Shown: positions 34,191 to 45,689 of the stretch, piece by piece
How the letters are laid out: the number at the start of each line of letters is the position of its first letter
How positions within the stretch are numbered: the stretch's first letter is position 1
Assembly (NCBI RefSeq): GCF_001540865.1
Contig: NC_033630.1
Coordinates: forward strand, 7,618,089 to 7,682,088
Origin: Ananas comosus
Taxonomy: Eukaryota > Streptophyta > Magnoliopsida > Poales > Bromeliaceae
Reading direction: 5' to 3'
Length of the DNA stretch: 64,000 nt
Program-made: the position numbers and the translations under genes
The notes under the pieces: generated by a model
What the model was told of the DNA's origin: nothing
Database searches by the model: none
Seen by the model: the letters and a program-made list of their open reading frames with translations, nothing else

Positions 34191-34942
34191 GGGGGTCAAA
34201 TATAAGATTACCCATTTTGGGGTTATTGTAGATTTGGGAGCTGGTTAATTTTTTTTTTATAAATATCTAGGTTTTAATATTGATTGGTAATTAGTTTAGT
34301 GAAGAGGTTTTTTTTTTTTTTTTTGGTGCATACATGTTGCTCGATGAAATGTACCAGTGATTTGCGACTTGTATGTAGAGTTGTTTGTTAAATGTGAGTT
34401 TATCAGACTATTAAATGTTGTAAATGTGATGTTTGTGAGCAAATGAGATGGTTGAGCTCGAGTAATCACAAAAGGCCTGCTTGAAATGGCTCGGAAACTT
34501 GAGAGGAGAAACGCACTGTTTATGTCGCTCATTTCAATTAATATGCGTTGTTGTTTGGACGTGAATCGTTGGTTCTGATTTTTATCTTGTTAAATAATTT
34601 AAATTTGGACTCTGTAATCTGATATGATTCCAGTGATTCTTATTTTGATTTTACGACTGATGAATTTAATATTTTCTAGCTAACATATTGTCAAGTAGCT
34701 GGATCGATGACCGAAAAGTTGCTATATCATGTTCATTTCAGTTGCAAAGTTCTTGTTTGTTGTTGAGTAATCACTTTTTTGGAATAGGATTTGCCGCCTT
34801 AGTTTATGATCGAACTTGTTTATGATTTTGTTCATTAATTACAGAGGCCGTCGAGAACCATGCAATCATTCTTACAGAGGACCTTCTCCCAAGCTGGAGG
34901 GTTAGGATCTTGTTCAAAGATTGGGCATTTGATATCTTCTGA
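33978..34942 (+). pseudogene. Captured gene segment, exons 1 and 2
   Basis: ATG at 33978 opens a frame (MEHSKAILVAPAPSETL...) ending at 34071. A GT at 34072 and an AG at 34843-34844 define an intron, and joining the halves keeps frame across the split codon into AVENHAIILTEDLLPSWRVR, ending at TGA 34940-34942 (63 codons). A near-identical ATGGAGCACTCGAAGG segment lies at 33882, a local duplication of the 5' end separated by (CT)n. The upstream CTATAAAA at about 33782 could be its original TATA box. I do not recognise the protein. Whether it is still expressed is unknown. Confidence 0.6.
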
Positions 34943-35635
34943 AGTCCGCTCGGTGAATGGTAATCTTATAATGACTTCGTGCGATCAATCTCGTTTTTCC
35001 CATTGCATCATTTGATATCGGATGGATTCCCTTGATATATGTACACAGAATTACATATCTAAGCCAATCCCTATTGATTCGAATTCTGCGAAAGAGGAAT
35101 TGATGTTGAATTCTAGTAGTTTTTTCTTATTAATTTCATAACAAATGTGAAATTAGATGCGTTCACTCCTCCGATTTGTGATTTGACATGAAAAACAAAG
35201 CTTCTCGAGAGTTCTAGTTTTGGTTATGAGAGATCAATGCTAGTGTTGATGTGTTTCCACCATATTACATGCTTACAAGCTTTGATTGTTGAGTAGTTCT
35301 ACAACAAACGTACAGTAACGTGAATTTTAGGGCATAATTCGTGTAATAATGGTAGAACTCTCATAATGGACTCTGAATATTAATGAATTATAAAAAACTT
35401 AATTGCAGAGTTTGGAAACAAAATTATGCACTCCGATTTACTCTTCAACTCTTGTTTGAATGAACCTCTTCTGTAGCAATGTACCCATTAAGTGTACAAT
35501 ATAGTCAGTTAAGTATACATGCTCATATTGGTATATGCTGTGAATATTTTGAGTGATTAATTGATCTCTGTTCTTCATTTTAGTATCAGCTTTTTAAATT
35601 AATCCTGTTATTGGCGAGTAGATGTGTCTCAACAG

Positions 35636-35942
35636 GTACAAGGAGCTATTCACAACATGCTTAAGATGACCAGGTGAGCTTTGTAATGCTAACCTTATTT
35701 ACTTTTACAAATAAATAATCTATTTGATTGTGTGAACAATGTTGATTCCAAAACATTTGATAAATAGTGAGATCGAACAAAGCTCTTGCGAGATAATGGA
35801 AGAGATCGAGAAATGCAAGGAGTCCGTGGCTGTTAGAAACAACATCTTAGAGGAGGAGAGAGACCGTTTCAAGAAAGCCGCAATGGCTCTATTGGAAATG
35901 CTTAATGGAATCCTATATATAAGTATAGGATTCGTTCAATAA
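35636..35942 (+). pseudogene. Captured gene segment, later exons, coiled-coil
   Basis: A short exon (35636-35672, after CAACAG and before GTGAGC) encodes VQGAIHNMLKMT. It joins in frame to an exon starting at 35769 after ATAG, which encodes a strongly helical Glu/Lys-rich stretch (EIEKCKESVAVRNNILEEER, then FKKAAMALLEMLNG). The frame runs out at 35940-35942. The in-frame splice pattern shows these were exons of a real gene, probably the one whose first exons lie at 33978-34942. The family is not recognised. Confidence 0.55.
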
Positions 35943-37610
35943 GATATCACTTTGATACGTTGGTACGATTTAAACTCGAGACTTTTGGCAGATTCAAGAT
36001 ATAGACATGTACCTTTTAATGAGCTTGTATTTCTTACTTATTACTATACTATAATTACTATACTAATAATAGTAGTAGTCTTAAGACTTTTGGCTTATGA
36101 AGAGGGTTCCGAACCACTTTCCTTTCCGGTAATACGACCCAGGGCAGGCTCTCTCTGATCGAAATGTGGGCTCACTGAAACTCGCATTTTGACAGTGTGA
36201 AAAGAATTGTTGTTCTTTCTTTTATTGTTTAATTTATATAATTTACTTTTCTTTCTTTTGTTTGTTGCAGGAAATGAATTGCTGTTGAAATAGGAGCTGA
36301 AGCATTTTTTTTATCGTTTTTAAGTATTTTCTATTTTCAAAGTTGAGAGAGTTAGGAATGATGTTGAACTGTATATCGAATATTATTACTCTATTGCCTT
36401 TAAATTGATTTTGCTATTATTTTGTTTTTAAGCTCTTGTGGATCAGAATGCAATTAGCCTTTTAAATTGTTGTTAAAAGAATAATTTTATTTATTTTAAT
36501 ATTTTGTTTGTTATTTTGTATATATTCTGTTTATAAAATATAAGCTGTATATTTTTATATTTAGTTTATTATTTTTTTATTATTCGTGGCCAATTGCATA
36601 GTTGGTGGCGATAAAAAGTTGCCTTTTTATTCTTAACTAAGGTGGCGACTGTGATGGTTGCCACTTAAGGTAAATATTTGGTGGCGAAAATGTATTGCCA
36701 CCTTATCTCCATAAAAGGTGGCGGACTAAGAAGGGCCACTAAAAAGTCATATTTAATGGCGACAAAATGTCGCCACGCTATCTTTAATAAGGTGGCGACT
36801 AATAGTTGCCACTAAAAGTTATATTTGGTGGCGACAAAATATCGCCACCCTACCTTTAATAAGGTGGCAACTAACAATGGCCACTAAAAGTCATATTTGG
36901 TGGCGACAAAATGTCGCCATACTATTTTCAAAAAGATGGCGATTTTTCATGCGTCGCCACAATTTCATTTAGCGGCAACACTTTCAGTGGCAGCTTGTGG
37001 CGATTTTAAAAGTCGCCACCTTTTGAAAAGGTGGCAACTTTTTATATATATGGTGGCGACATTATTCGCCACCAATATATAATATTCTTGTAGTGTAGAT
37101 ACTTAGTTAACTTTCGAATTTCCAGATGCTATATTTTCTTTTATAAACATAGAAAACATATAGTTAGGCTTACCTCCTATTAAAAAAAATGCTTTTATCT
37201 TACCTATATGTTGTTTTTTTATGTTGATAACTTATAATGCTTTGCGTTTCTCTTATAAAGGTCTGATGTTTTCAATTGTATAGCTTGATTCAAATAGTAC
37301 GTATCTTAAATACCGAATTATGAATCTTGAATTCTCATCCCTGTCGAATTACTATTTTTCCATTACAGCTTTCCCTTTACACCATCGCTACCATCCTTAC
37401 TTGCGCTTCGTAAATTAGAGTTAGATGTTTTCGAACGTTTAGATACTTTTGCAGTTCGTATGATTTTCGTTTTTGAATTACATAGGAAAAATTAGAATTC
37501 AGCGGACTTCTATATAGAATATAATCTTTAAAATTTTGAATGTTCCAATTTAAAATTCTAAATTGTTATCTTTTAATTATTATTAAAAATTATTTAGAAA
37601 TTACAAATAT

Positions 37611-37640
37611 TTCCCGCCGCGAAGCGCGGGCCTTCACTAG
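37611..37640 (+). mobile_element. Helitron 3' terminus
   Basis: A GC hairpin (CCCGCCGCGAAGCGCGGG, 37613-37630) followed ten bases later by CTAG and then T is the canonical plant Helitron 3' end. The matching 5' TC end was not located; the CACTA element at 32477-37095 may sit inside this Helitron. Confidence 0.7.
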
Positions 37641-37650
37641 TTGTATATTA

Positions 37651-37678
37651 AGCGGGGATAACAAAAGTTATCCCCGCT
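37651..37678. repeat. Perfect 12-bp-stem hairpin
   Basis: AGCGGGGATAAC, four A bases, then the exact inverted complement. It starts ten bases after the Helitron end. Together with sequence up to about 38610 (ending CGAACCAAATGATACC) it may mark a PIF/Harbinger-like miniature element with an AT-rich core. Confidence 0.6.
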
Positions 37679-39254
37679 ATTCCACCAAACAAAATAATTT
37701 TTTGCCGGGATATTTTATTCCGGTCAAACCTTGCTATTCTCGGCTATCCCAAAATAGCAAGGGATTTACTATTCCACCATTTTGATAGAATAGTGCTATT
37801 CCAATGTTTAATTTCAAACTTTATTAAAATTATAAATTAAATTAAAACTAAATTATATAAATATAATATGTCATATATTATAATATATTATTTTTATTAT
37901 AAAATTATTAATTGTACTATATTAATACATATTATTTATATTTAAATATTAAATATTATAATAAATTTTATAATAAATTATATTAAATAATATAAATATT
38001 TATTATTAAATTTAGTTTAAGTAGAATTTTAAAAATTATTAATTATTAATAATAAAAAATTTATAAATTATTAAAAATTATTATTATCAAATTTATAAAT
38101 TTATTATAATAAATTATTTTTATGAATTGTTTCCACCCCTATTCTTATTTTTAAAGTTTATAATTTTAAATTTAAAATTTTATATTTTAAATTTTTGAAA
38201 TTTAAAATTTGATATTTTATATTTTTCAAATTTAAATTTGATCTTAAATTTAAAGTTTGAAATTTAAATTTAAAATTTTGAATTTAAAATTTGAGATTTT
38301 AAATTTTAAATTTTAATTTAAAATTTTATAATTTAAAAGTAAAAAAATTTAAATTTTAAAAAAAATATATATATAAAATTTCAAATTTCAAATTCAAATA
38401 TAATGAGAAGCGTAATATCATTATTTTTTATTTATAACTACCCACTTTAATTATTATTCCATCTTATCTAACCAAACGTTAATTTTTTTATTCCCAGAAA
38501 TAATCCAATTTTCACCAAAATGCAAAATTGATTTAATCCCCGCTTATACCTCAATTTATATCTATCTCTGGAATAACCACTTTTTGCTTATCTCGAACCA
38601 AATGATACCTAAGGGTTTGTGGGATTGTGAGCTAAACTTAGTAACTTGAGATGATTAGTTGTAATTGCCACACTCCCCATTCTATAAAAACATCCCTAAA
38701 TAAATTCCTAACTTTTTCTTTCTCTTCATCGCCCCTACTGTCTTGCTTCTCTTCCCTTCTCGCTCCCACCCTCTTCCCTACCATTTATAGGGAGAAAGGT
38801 GAGCTCTCCTATTTCTCCTCAAGCTACCCCTCCAAAGGATCGAGCCTTGGAAGCATTGGGGTGCGTGGTGGTTTTGCCCTCTTGGAGATTCATTGTGGGG
38901 GAAAACTTTAAGAACTATGTGACTTAATGTTGGACCTTGGGTATAGTTAACGATACGTTCCTTATTTTGAGCTTTCAGTATGCTTAGATGGTATTTTTCG
39001 ACTTGATTTAGAAAATGTGTTGGAAACTATAGTTTCTTTCAAAGCTATTCTTGTTGGTAGGCTAATATAAATTAAAGGAACTATAAAAGTGTTTAAAACT
39101 AAAACAACCAACTTTATTAAATATAATTAAACTTTAGTACACAAGAACTAATTAATATAATTTGACCCATACAAATCTAACAAGTAACATACTCACTATT
39201 TATGGAGTATGAAATAATATAACTCTTCACTAAAACTAATATCATTTCACTAAG

Positions 39255-39976
39255 CCCCTATTTGGTTGCGGTATCTCACCCTTTATACCCAAACAAAAAA
39301 TTTAAAGGGGTGGAATTACTATCGCACCCCTTAACGGTTATCCAGGGAGTGGGGTTAGCAATCCCATCGCTCCCATTAGAATAAGGGTGGCAATAGCTAT
39401 TCCTATCCCTATTTAATTTTTAAATTTAAATTTATAATTTTAAATTTTAAATTATAAATAAAAATTTATAATTTGTAATCTTAAAATTAAAATTTATAAT
39501 TTATAATTTAAAAATTATAAATTTTAAATTTTAAATTGATATATTTAATTTTTTAAATTTAAAATTTAAAATTTTATATTTCTAAATTTAGATTTGATCT
39601 TAAATTAAAAATTTGAAATTAAAAATTTAAAACTTTGAATTTTTGAATTTGATATTTTTAAATTCAAATTTTAATTTTGTATTTTTGAAATTTAAGAGTT
39701 ATATATTTAAATTTAAATTTAAAATTTTAAATATAAAATTTTAAAAATTTAATTCAAATATAATAAAAAGGGCAATATCATTATTTTCTATTTATAACCA
39801 CACATTATCCTTCTTTTTTTCCATTCACTTCAACTAAAATACTATTTTGTTTATACTTGGAATAAACATAATATTCAACCAAACACAAAATTATTCTATA
39901 CCCACCTTATATCTCATCTTATACTTATTTCTGAAACAACTAGTTCTTACTTATATCCAAACCAAATGAATCCTTA
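39255..39976. mobile_element. Probable PIF/Harbinger-like miniature element
   Basis: Left end GCCCCTATTTGGTTGCGG and right end CCAAACCAAATGAATCC are inverted versions of a common GTTTGG-type terminus, enclosing a core rich in TAAATTTAAAATTT words. The flanking TAA and TTA do not match as a direct repeat, so the target duplication is not confirmed. Confidence 0.5.
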
Positions 39977-40382
39977 GAATACTGTTCAAGGGGAAAAAAA
40001 AAAAAAAAGAAAACTACTTTTGTTACTTTTTCTAGTAGGCTATTTCACCTGAGCCCGCTTGTACTATCGATTGTATTGTGTAATTCCTTCGATCCTCACA
40101 AGAAAATACTATTTTGCTTATATTTAGACTAAACCTAATACTTAATCAAGTATAAAATTATTATATACCTACCTTATATCTCATCTTATATTTATTTCTG
40201 AAATAACTAGTTATTACTTATATCGGGACCTAACAAAGCCCTAGAATACTGTTTAAGAAAAAAAAAAAAAAAAGAAAAAGGAGAAAAAAGCTACTTCTGC
40301 TGTTACTTTTTCTACTGGGTTATTCCGCCTTAGCCCGCCTGAACTATCGGTTGTGTTGCGTAATTCCTTCAATCCTCGCAAG
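39836..40382 (+). repeat. Tandem duplication just upstream of the PPR gene
   Basis: Copy 1 (39836-40102) and copy 2 (40103-40382) align end to end. Both start AAAATACTATTTTG, include the right end of the preceding miniature element, an A-run, GTTACTTTTTCTA, and CCCGC...TATCG...TTGTGT-GCGTAATTCCTTC, and end ATCCTCRCAAG. Copy 2 stops four bases before the first ATG of the PPR locus, so the gene's proximal promoter and 5' UTR are doubled. Confidence 0.85.
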
Positions 40383-40395
40383 AAAATGTTCGCGG

Positions 40396-42207
40396 ATGTC
40401 GCCTGGCCTGCAGCTCGCGCCCGCCATCCGTTCTTTAGAAACCTGGAACCGAATGCTCCAGTCCGCGACGCGCGACGGGCACTTCTCCGAAACCCTCCAT
40501 GTCTACTCCTGCCTCTTGAACTCCGGACTCCGCGGCGACGCCTTCACCTTCCCCTTCGTAGCCAAAGCCTGCGCCAAACTGCGCTCCGTCCGGGACGGTC
40601 AGAAGCTCCACGCTCGGACGATCTTGATGGGTTTTCACAGCAACACCTTCGTGCAAACCTCTCTTCTAGACATGTACTCCAAGTGCTCCTGTATTTCAGA
40701 AGCCCGCCGACTGTTCGATGCAATGCCGCACAGAAGCCTGATCTCGTGGAATTGCATGATCTCGGCGTACTGTAAGGAGTCTCAGATCGATGAATCGTTC
40801 AGCCTATTCAATGAGATGCGCGATGTTGGTGTCAATCCCAGCGGCAGTACTTGTGTCGGCCTCGTTTCCGGATGCATGGGCTCAATCTTGGCTCTAAGGC
40901 ATGGCCTTTCGGTTCACTGTTATGCCATGAAAGTTGGGCTCGATAACGATCTGCAGTTTTGCAATTCGATAATAAGTATGTATGCTAAGCTTGGCCGCAT
41001 TGGTGATGTCCGCTTCTTGTTTGACTCTGCGAAGGAGAAATCAATCGTCACGTGGACTGCGTTGGCTGGTGGTTATGCGCATGTAGGAGATTTTACGAAG
41101 GTATTCCATCTCTTCAACCAGATGCGTGGTGTTAATACTGGGCTTGACTCTATCGCATTCGTCAGTCTTATCTCGGCAGGTACCTATTCTAGAAATTTAT
41201 TGATCGCCGGAAGTGTCCATGCCCTTGTGATCGAAACTGGTTTTGATCAGGAAGGAGTTGTTGCTGCTTCATTAATTAACTTGTACGCAAAGTGTGGCGA
41301 TCTTAAATCGTCTCAGAAAGTTTTTGATGCGGTGCGAGAGAAGAATGTGTTCTTATGGACGTCAATGATAAGTGGGTATGTTCAAGTTGGTGATTCGGAT
41401 AAAGCAGTTGCCATTTCTCAGAGTTTGTTAACCTCGACCACGAAACCTAACAAAGTGACCATTTTGGCAATTCTTTCTGCCTGTGCTGACTTTGCATCAC
41501 AAAGTATAGGAGCAACGGTTGAGGAGTACGTAAGAGCAAATAGATTTGAATCAGATTTACAGGTTGTTACTGGATTGATTCATGTGTATTGCAAGTGCGG
41601 AGACATAGAGAGAGCGAGAAAGATATTCAATGGCATCTCTAATAAAGACTTGACACTTTGGAGCACCATGATAGGCGGGTATGCTACTTATGGGAAGGGC
41701 AAAGAAGCTCTTTCTCTCTTTAAGGAGATGCAGAAAGACAAATCCATCGAGCCAGATGCTATTGTTTTCACTCATGTCTTATCAGCGTGCAGCCATTCCG
41801 GATTGGTGGAGGAAGGATTGAATTGTTTCAATAGAATGCTATTGGATTATGGTGTTCAGCCAATTATGGAGCATTATATGTGCATAGTTGATCTCCTCAG
41901 CAAAGCAGGTCACATAGAGCATTCTTTAAGGTTTATTCATCACTTGCCAATTCATGTACAAAATAAGATGTTGGCTCCTATGCTTAGCGCATGCAGAGCT
42001 CGTGATAACAGTCAGTTAGCGGAGCTTGTATTAAAGCAACTGTTAAAAGCAGAGATTCGAGACACTGGACATTATGTAGTGACAGCTAACTTGTGTAGTT
42101 TCGTAGGGAGATGGAAGGAGGCATCAAGTTATAGAAGTTTAATAAGCCAGGAAGGATTGGTTAAGGAACCTGGTTGGAGTCGGATTGAACTAAGCAGCTC
42201 CATATAG
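40396..42207 (+). CDS. PLS-class pentatricopeptide repeat protein, E-type
   Basis: An intronless 603-codon gene. I place the start at ATG 40396 (MSPGLQLAP), the first in-frame ATG; an ATG at 40386 opens an overlapping out-of-frame uORF. From about residue 10 to 500 it consists of roughly 35-residue PPR units, with typical signatures such as TFPFVAKACAKL, SLLDMYSKCSCISEARRLFD, WTSMISGYVQVGDSDKA and VLSACSHSGLVEEG. The C-terminal part resembles an E domain (ending EPGWSRIEL) and stops after SSSI, without the DYW deaminase tail. Plant PLS-class PPR proteins bind organellar RNA and usually act in C-to-U editing in mitochondria or plastids, with a partner supplying the deaminase when DYW is absent. 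The N-terminus is short with basic residues; targeting cannot be settled by eye. The GC-rich 5' part is monocot-like. Confidence 0.93.
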   Translation: MSPGLQLAPAIRSLETWNRMLQSATRDGHFSETLHVYSCLLNSGLRGDAFTFPFVAKACAKLRSVRDGQKLHARTILMGFHSNTFVQTSLLDMYSKCSCISEARRLFDAMPHRSLISWNCMISAYCKESQIDESFSLFNEMRDVGVNPSGSTCVGLVSGCMGSILALRHGLSVHCYAMKVGLDNDLQFCNSIISMYAKLGRIGDVRFLFDSAKEKSIVTWTALAGGYAHVGDFTKVFHLFNQMRGVNTGLDSIAFVSLISAGTYSRNLLIAGSVHALVIETGFDQEGVVAASLINLYAKCGDLKSSQKVFDAVREKNVFLWTSMISGYVQVGDSDKAVAISQSLLTSTTKPNKVTILAILSACADFASQSIGATVEEYVRANRFESDLQVVTGLIHVYCKCGDIERARKIFNGISNKDLTLWSTMIGGYATYGKGKEALSLFKEMQKDKSIEPDAIVFTHVLSACSHSGLVEEGLNCFNRMLLDYGVQPIMEHYMCIVDLLSKAGHIEHSLRFIHHLPIHVQNKMLAPMLSACRARDNSQLAELVLKQLLKAEIRDTGHYVVTANLCSFVGRWKEASSYRSLISQEGLVKEPGWSRIELSSSI

Positions 42208-43130
42208 ACGTTTTCATAAACCCTGCATTTAATTGAGGAGATGCATGGACTTAAGCCTTCTCGACCAAGGCTTACCAACTAATTGAGCTTGAGGCTTCCT
42301 CTGTTGTCGTGAAAGAGATGACAAAGTGAAAGGTTGCAAAAAGAGGGCCATGAAACCTTGTGATCCAACTGTGAAACTAGAAGCTGTCTGTAAGAAGCTA
42401 ATTTGTTTGCCAAAAGGAAGAGAACTCAGGGAGCTGCTAAGATCACGTTCAGTATCATCTGAGTTTTCCAGGAAAATAGAAAGAGACAGCTGGGCAGAAA
42501 AGAAAGAAATATCTGAGGCGATATCTGAGGATGTAATATTATTAGTATTCAATACCTAGTCTTTTGTCAACCTTCAGGCCGGTAAAAATAGCTTGCATCA
42601 AATACATGTGTATTGGTCTTCTATTTACTCTTTTTACTGTGTATGCTGTAATGTGTATATATAGCTTGCAATAAAATTGGCTGGGGGTCATTTTTCCTCT
42701 AGTTTTTGCTCAAAAAAGAAAAAGCTTGCATCAAATATTCCCCTGCAGAACTTTGCTTTGACGATCATAAATATTTTCTATCCTCTTATTTTCTAGTAGT
42801 AGTAATGGCTGAAATTATGTCTGGTTACATGATATGCTGCTTTTAGCAGCTATTAATTGCTTGCTTTTCTTCAGTTCTGGACGTTCAACTAAAAATAATT
42901 TGTCCTCGTACGATATAAAGAAACCAATTTCTTCTATCTTTTGTGTTCTAAATTGTATAACTGATCCATATTACATGCATGTTGGAAGTAAAAGTCTATT
43001 CTATAAGTACAAAATATCTCTTTTAAAATATTTTAAACTGAATTTCTCTAAAAAAAAAAACTGAAAACAGTAAACAACCTTTAGAATCGTGTACAAGAAT
43101 TAACCATAAAATAACTAAAAGGATTAATAG
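42208..43130. other. PPR 3' flank, no further gene
   Basis: Probable 3' UTR and terminator region of the PPR gene (AATAAAATT at about 42670), followed by AT-rich sequence. A 77-codon frame at 42326-42559 lies close behind the gene but shows nothing recognisable and is treated as UTR. Confidence 0.5.
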
Positions 43131-43132
43131 TT

Positions 43133-43325
43133 CAGATAAGGCTTATGGGTCGAGGTGTGCTAGATATTATCATAGAAGCGAAATTGTCTCTCCACGTGCG
43201 AGGCTCCGGTAATCACCTCTAGCGAACAACGACCATAAGCTATCCCGTCAGTGCATCTTCAAGGTAGCGCAATATGAACCATAATAACTCTTGGAGATCC
43301 AGCAATGTAAATAGAATAGTAAATG
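43133..43325 (+). repeat. Dispersed repeat, copy 2
   Basis: Partner of 3232-3425 in the same orientation. It lies between the PPR gene and the Copia remnant and may be LTR-derived. Confidence 0.5.
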
Positions 43326-43651
43326 TAACGGGAAGACTTAGGTTAAAAGCTCGGAGTAAAATTATACAAGTCAAGAAGAAGATGATCAACAGTATATGTC
43401 TCCTTCTCTCCTCCTCTAACCTTCTCCCCTATATAAGATTGGTTGCTGCAACAGGTGGCCAATTGACATTGCCGCACGATGCAGCCAATAAGGAGGCAAA
43501 GGTCCAACAGGCACTTAAATCTTTCTCGAGTTAGCCAATGGATCTATACCCAGGTAACGCAAATAAGGCGATAGCCGTTGGACCAATTCCCAAGATAAAA
43601 GCTAAGATTAAATGAAGAAGAACCAAATTGTGTGCCAGCAGAAAGAGCAGA

Positions 43652-43815
43652 GCGAAGTGGCATCGGACGACAACAGAAAGAGCAGAGTCGAGCGGCATTG
43701 GACGACAACACAAAGAGTCGAGCTGAGCAGCATCGGGCGACAACAGGAAGACCCAAGCCAAGCGGCATCGGGCGACAACAGGAAGAGCCAAGCTGAGTGG
43801 CATCGGACGACAACA
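43652..43815 (+). repeat. 35-bp tandem repeat, about 4.5 copies
   Basis: Units of GRCGACAACAGGAAGAGCC-like sequence ending in a GCGGCATCG-type segment, each 35 bp, with the first and last partial. As 35 is not a multiple of three, the open frames across it are incidental. Confidence 0.85.
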
Positions 43816-44460
43816 GGATGAACTAAGGAAGAAGTTCTAAATCATTATAAATAAATAAAAACTCTAGCATTCCCCCACATGATTTAAAACTTCATATAAA
43901 GAAAACAAAATTATATAATAACTTATTAAAAGATGCTGGATCTCTTGTACCATGCATTCGTTGAAGGTACATTTCGGGTCTAAGCCTTCATTTCGTGGTT
44001 GTCTATGTACATCCGAGGGCACAGTGGTGGATTATGCCTTGAACCATGGTTGGTGAATTGGATTTTCACAAACTGCACACATGGTACAGCCTATTGGGTT
44101 CAATGCAGGTTAGCACTTTTATGGCTATGTGCTGATATCATTGCCTGTGTGTTTTTTTCTATAGTCGCGGCCTCATGACTCCACACACATAGTAGGTCCT
44201 AGAAGGGTGTCTACAAGGTCACACCCTGCATGGTGGATCTCGAAGCCATTCAACCAATGACCTTCCTATCCACTTGTAGATATGAGCACTGCCGCCATAG
44301 GGATAAGGATATAAAGTTAGTGTTTCTCACAACTACCTGTCCGACTTGTTCCTACCGATTGAACTTCCAAAAGGTTGGGTTGTTATCATTGGTAACTTCT
44401 ATTGGGCTAAGCTCTATCCTCCTCGACAATTCTAGGATCACTGTCCTAGATAATCCCTTA

Positions 44461-45579
44461 GGTAGTGTTTGGTTCGGGAATAAGGGGGGGAATAAGCCCT
44501 TGTTCCCCCCTTTGTTCCCAAACGCAATGTTTGGTTCCTGGGAACAATAGTTCCCGGGAATCTGGAACTAGCTGGTATAAGGCTGGAACTGCTGTTCCAC
44601 CCGTTTCCTGGAACAAGCTTATTTCTTGATGAGAACAAGATTAATTAAAATCTAAATTTAATTTTAATGGCAGTAAATTATTAATTAATCTAATTAATAT
44701 ATTTAAATCATTATTTATTACTTTAATAATTAAATAATTTAAATAATTTATTATTTATAATTAAATATTAATAATTAGATAATTATTATTATTAATTTAT
44801 TATTTATAATTAATTATAAATAATTAATAATATTCATTATTTTTTTATTAATAATTATTATTCTTAATGACAATCGATATTATTATTAATTTATTATTTA
44901 TAATTAATTATTAATAATTAATAATAATTATTATTTATTAATAATTATTAATAATTTTTATTCTTAATAATTAGATAATCGATATTATTATTAATTTATT
45001 ATTTATAATTAATAATTAATAATTAATAATAATTATTATTTATTAATAATTAATTAATAATTCTTATTCTTAATAATTAGATAATGGATATTATTATTAA
45101 TTTATTATTTATAATTAAATAATAATAATTATTATTATTTATTAATAAATATTAATATTAATTATTATTAATAATTAGATAATCAATATTATTATTAATT
45201 TATTATTTACAATTAATTAATAAGAATAATTAATAATAATAATTATTTATTAACAATTAATAATAATAATAATTATTATTATTAATTAGATAATCCATAT
45301 TATTAATTTATTATTTATAATTAATTATTAATAATTAATTTTTTATTTATTTTTAAGTAATATTTTTATTACTATTAATTACATAATATAATTTTAATTT
45401 CAAATTATAACTCTTATTCCTCTTGTTCCAATCTAACCATCCAAACACTATTTACCTTATTCCTAGGAACAACCCAATTTTCATCCAAACGCAAAATTGG
45501 TCTAGTTCCTGCTTATACCTGAACTTGTACCTATCCCTAAAACTAGCAGTTCTTACTTATACCCGAACCAAACGCAGCC
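44461..45579 (+). mobile_element. PIF/Harbinger-type non-autonomous element, copy 1
   Basis: Begins GGTAGTGTTTGGTTCGGG and ends CCCGAACCAAACGCAGCC, imperfect inverted termini, flanked by a direct TTA (44458-44460 and 45580-45582), the TWA target typical of PIF/Harbinger. The 1119-bp core is almost entirely AATTATTAATA-like words with no coding capacity. A second, near-identical copy exists at 58477-59658 but is written backwards. Confidence 0.9.
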
Positions 45580-45689
45580 TTAATGAGTTGATCACTCAAT
45601 TTTTTTTACTGATCTCACAAACTCAAGTGCAATCACATCATCCTTCATATTCTACCGAATGAACTTATGTTTTACTTTCATGAATGTAA

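Larger units (their letters stand above)
32477..37095. mobile_element. CACTA (CMC/EnSpm) transposon carrying gene pieces
   Basis: Ends are CACTACAAGAA and its inverted complement TTCTTGTAGTG, flanked by the 3-bp target duplication TAG (32474-32476 and 37096-37098). Subterminal arrays of GTGGCGATAAA, TCGCCACTA and GGTGGCGACAAAAT units fill about 32500-33010 and 36590-37090, as expected for transposase-binding regions. No transposase is encoded in the 4619 bp. The middle holds exon-like segments of a non-transposon gene, so this looks like a Pack-type (transduplicating) CACTA element. Confidence 0.93.

Noticed and set aside
32477..37095. CRISPR-like reading of the regular GTGGCGATAAA / TCGCCAC arrays
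   Set aside because: Spacing and orientation vary and the arrays sit just inside CACTA termini, where such transposase-binding repeats are expected; the setting is eukaryotic.
42326..42559. 77-codon ORF directly after the PPR gene
   Set aside because: No recognisable motif or splice link; most simply part of the PPR 3' UTR.
43612..43821. Repeat-containing frames across the 35-bp tandem repeat
   Set aside because: The unit length is not a multiple of three, so successive units translate differently; a satellite-type explanation suffices.
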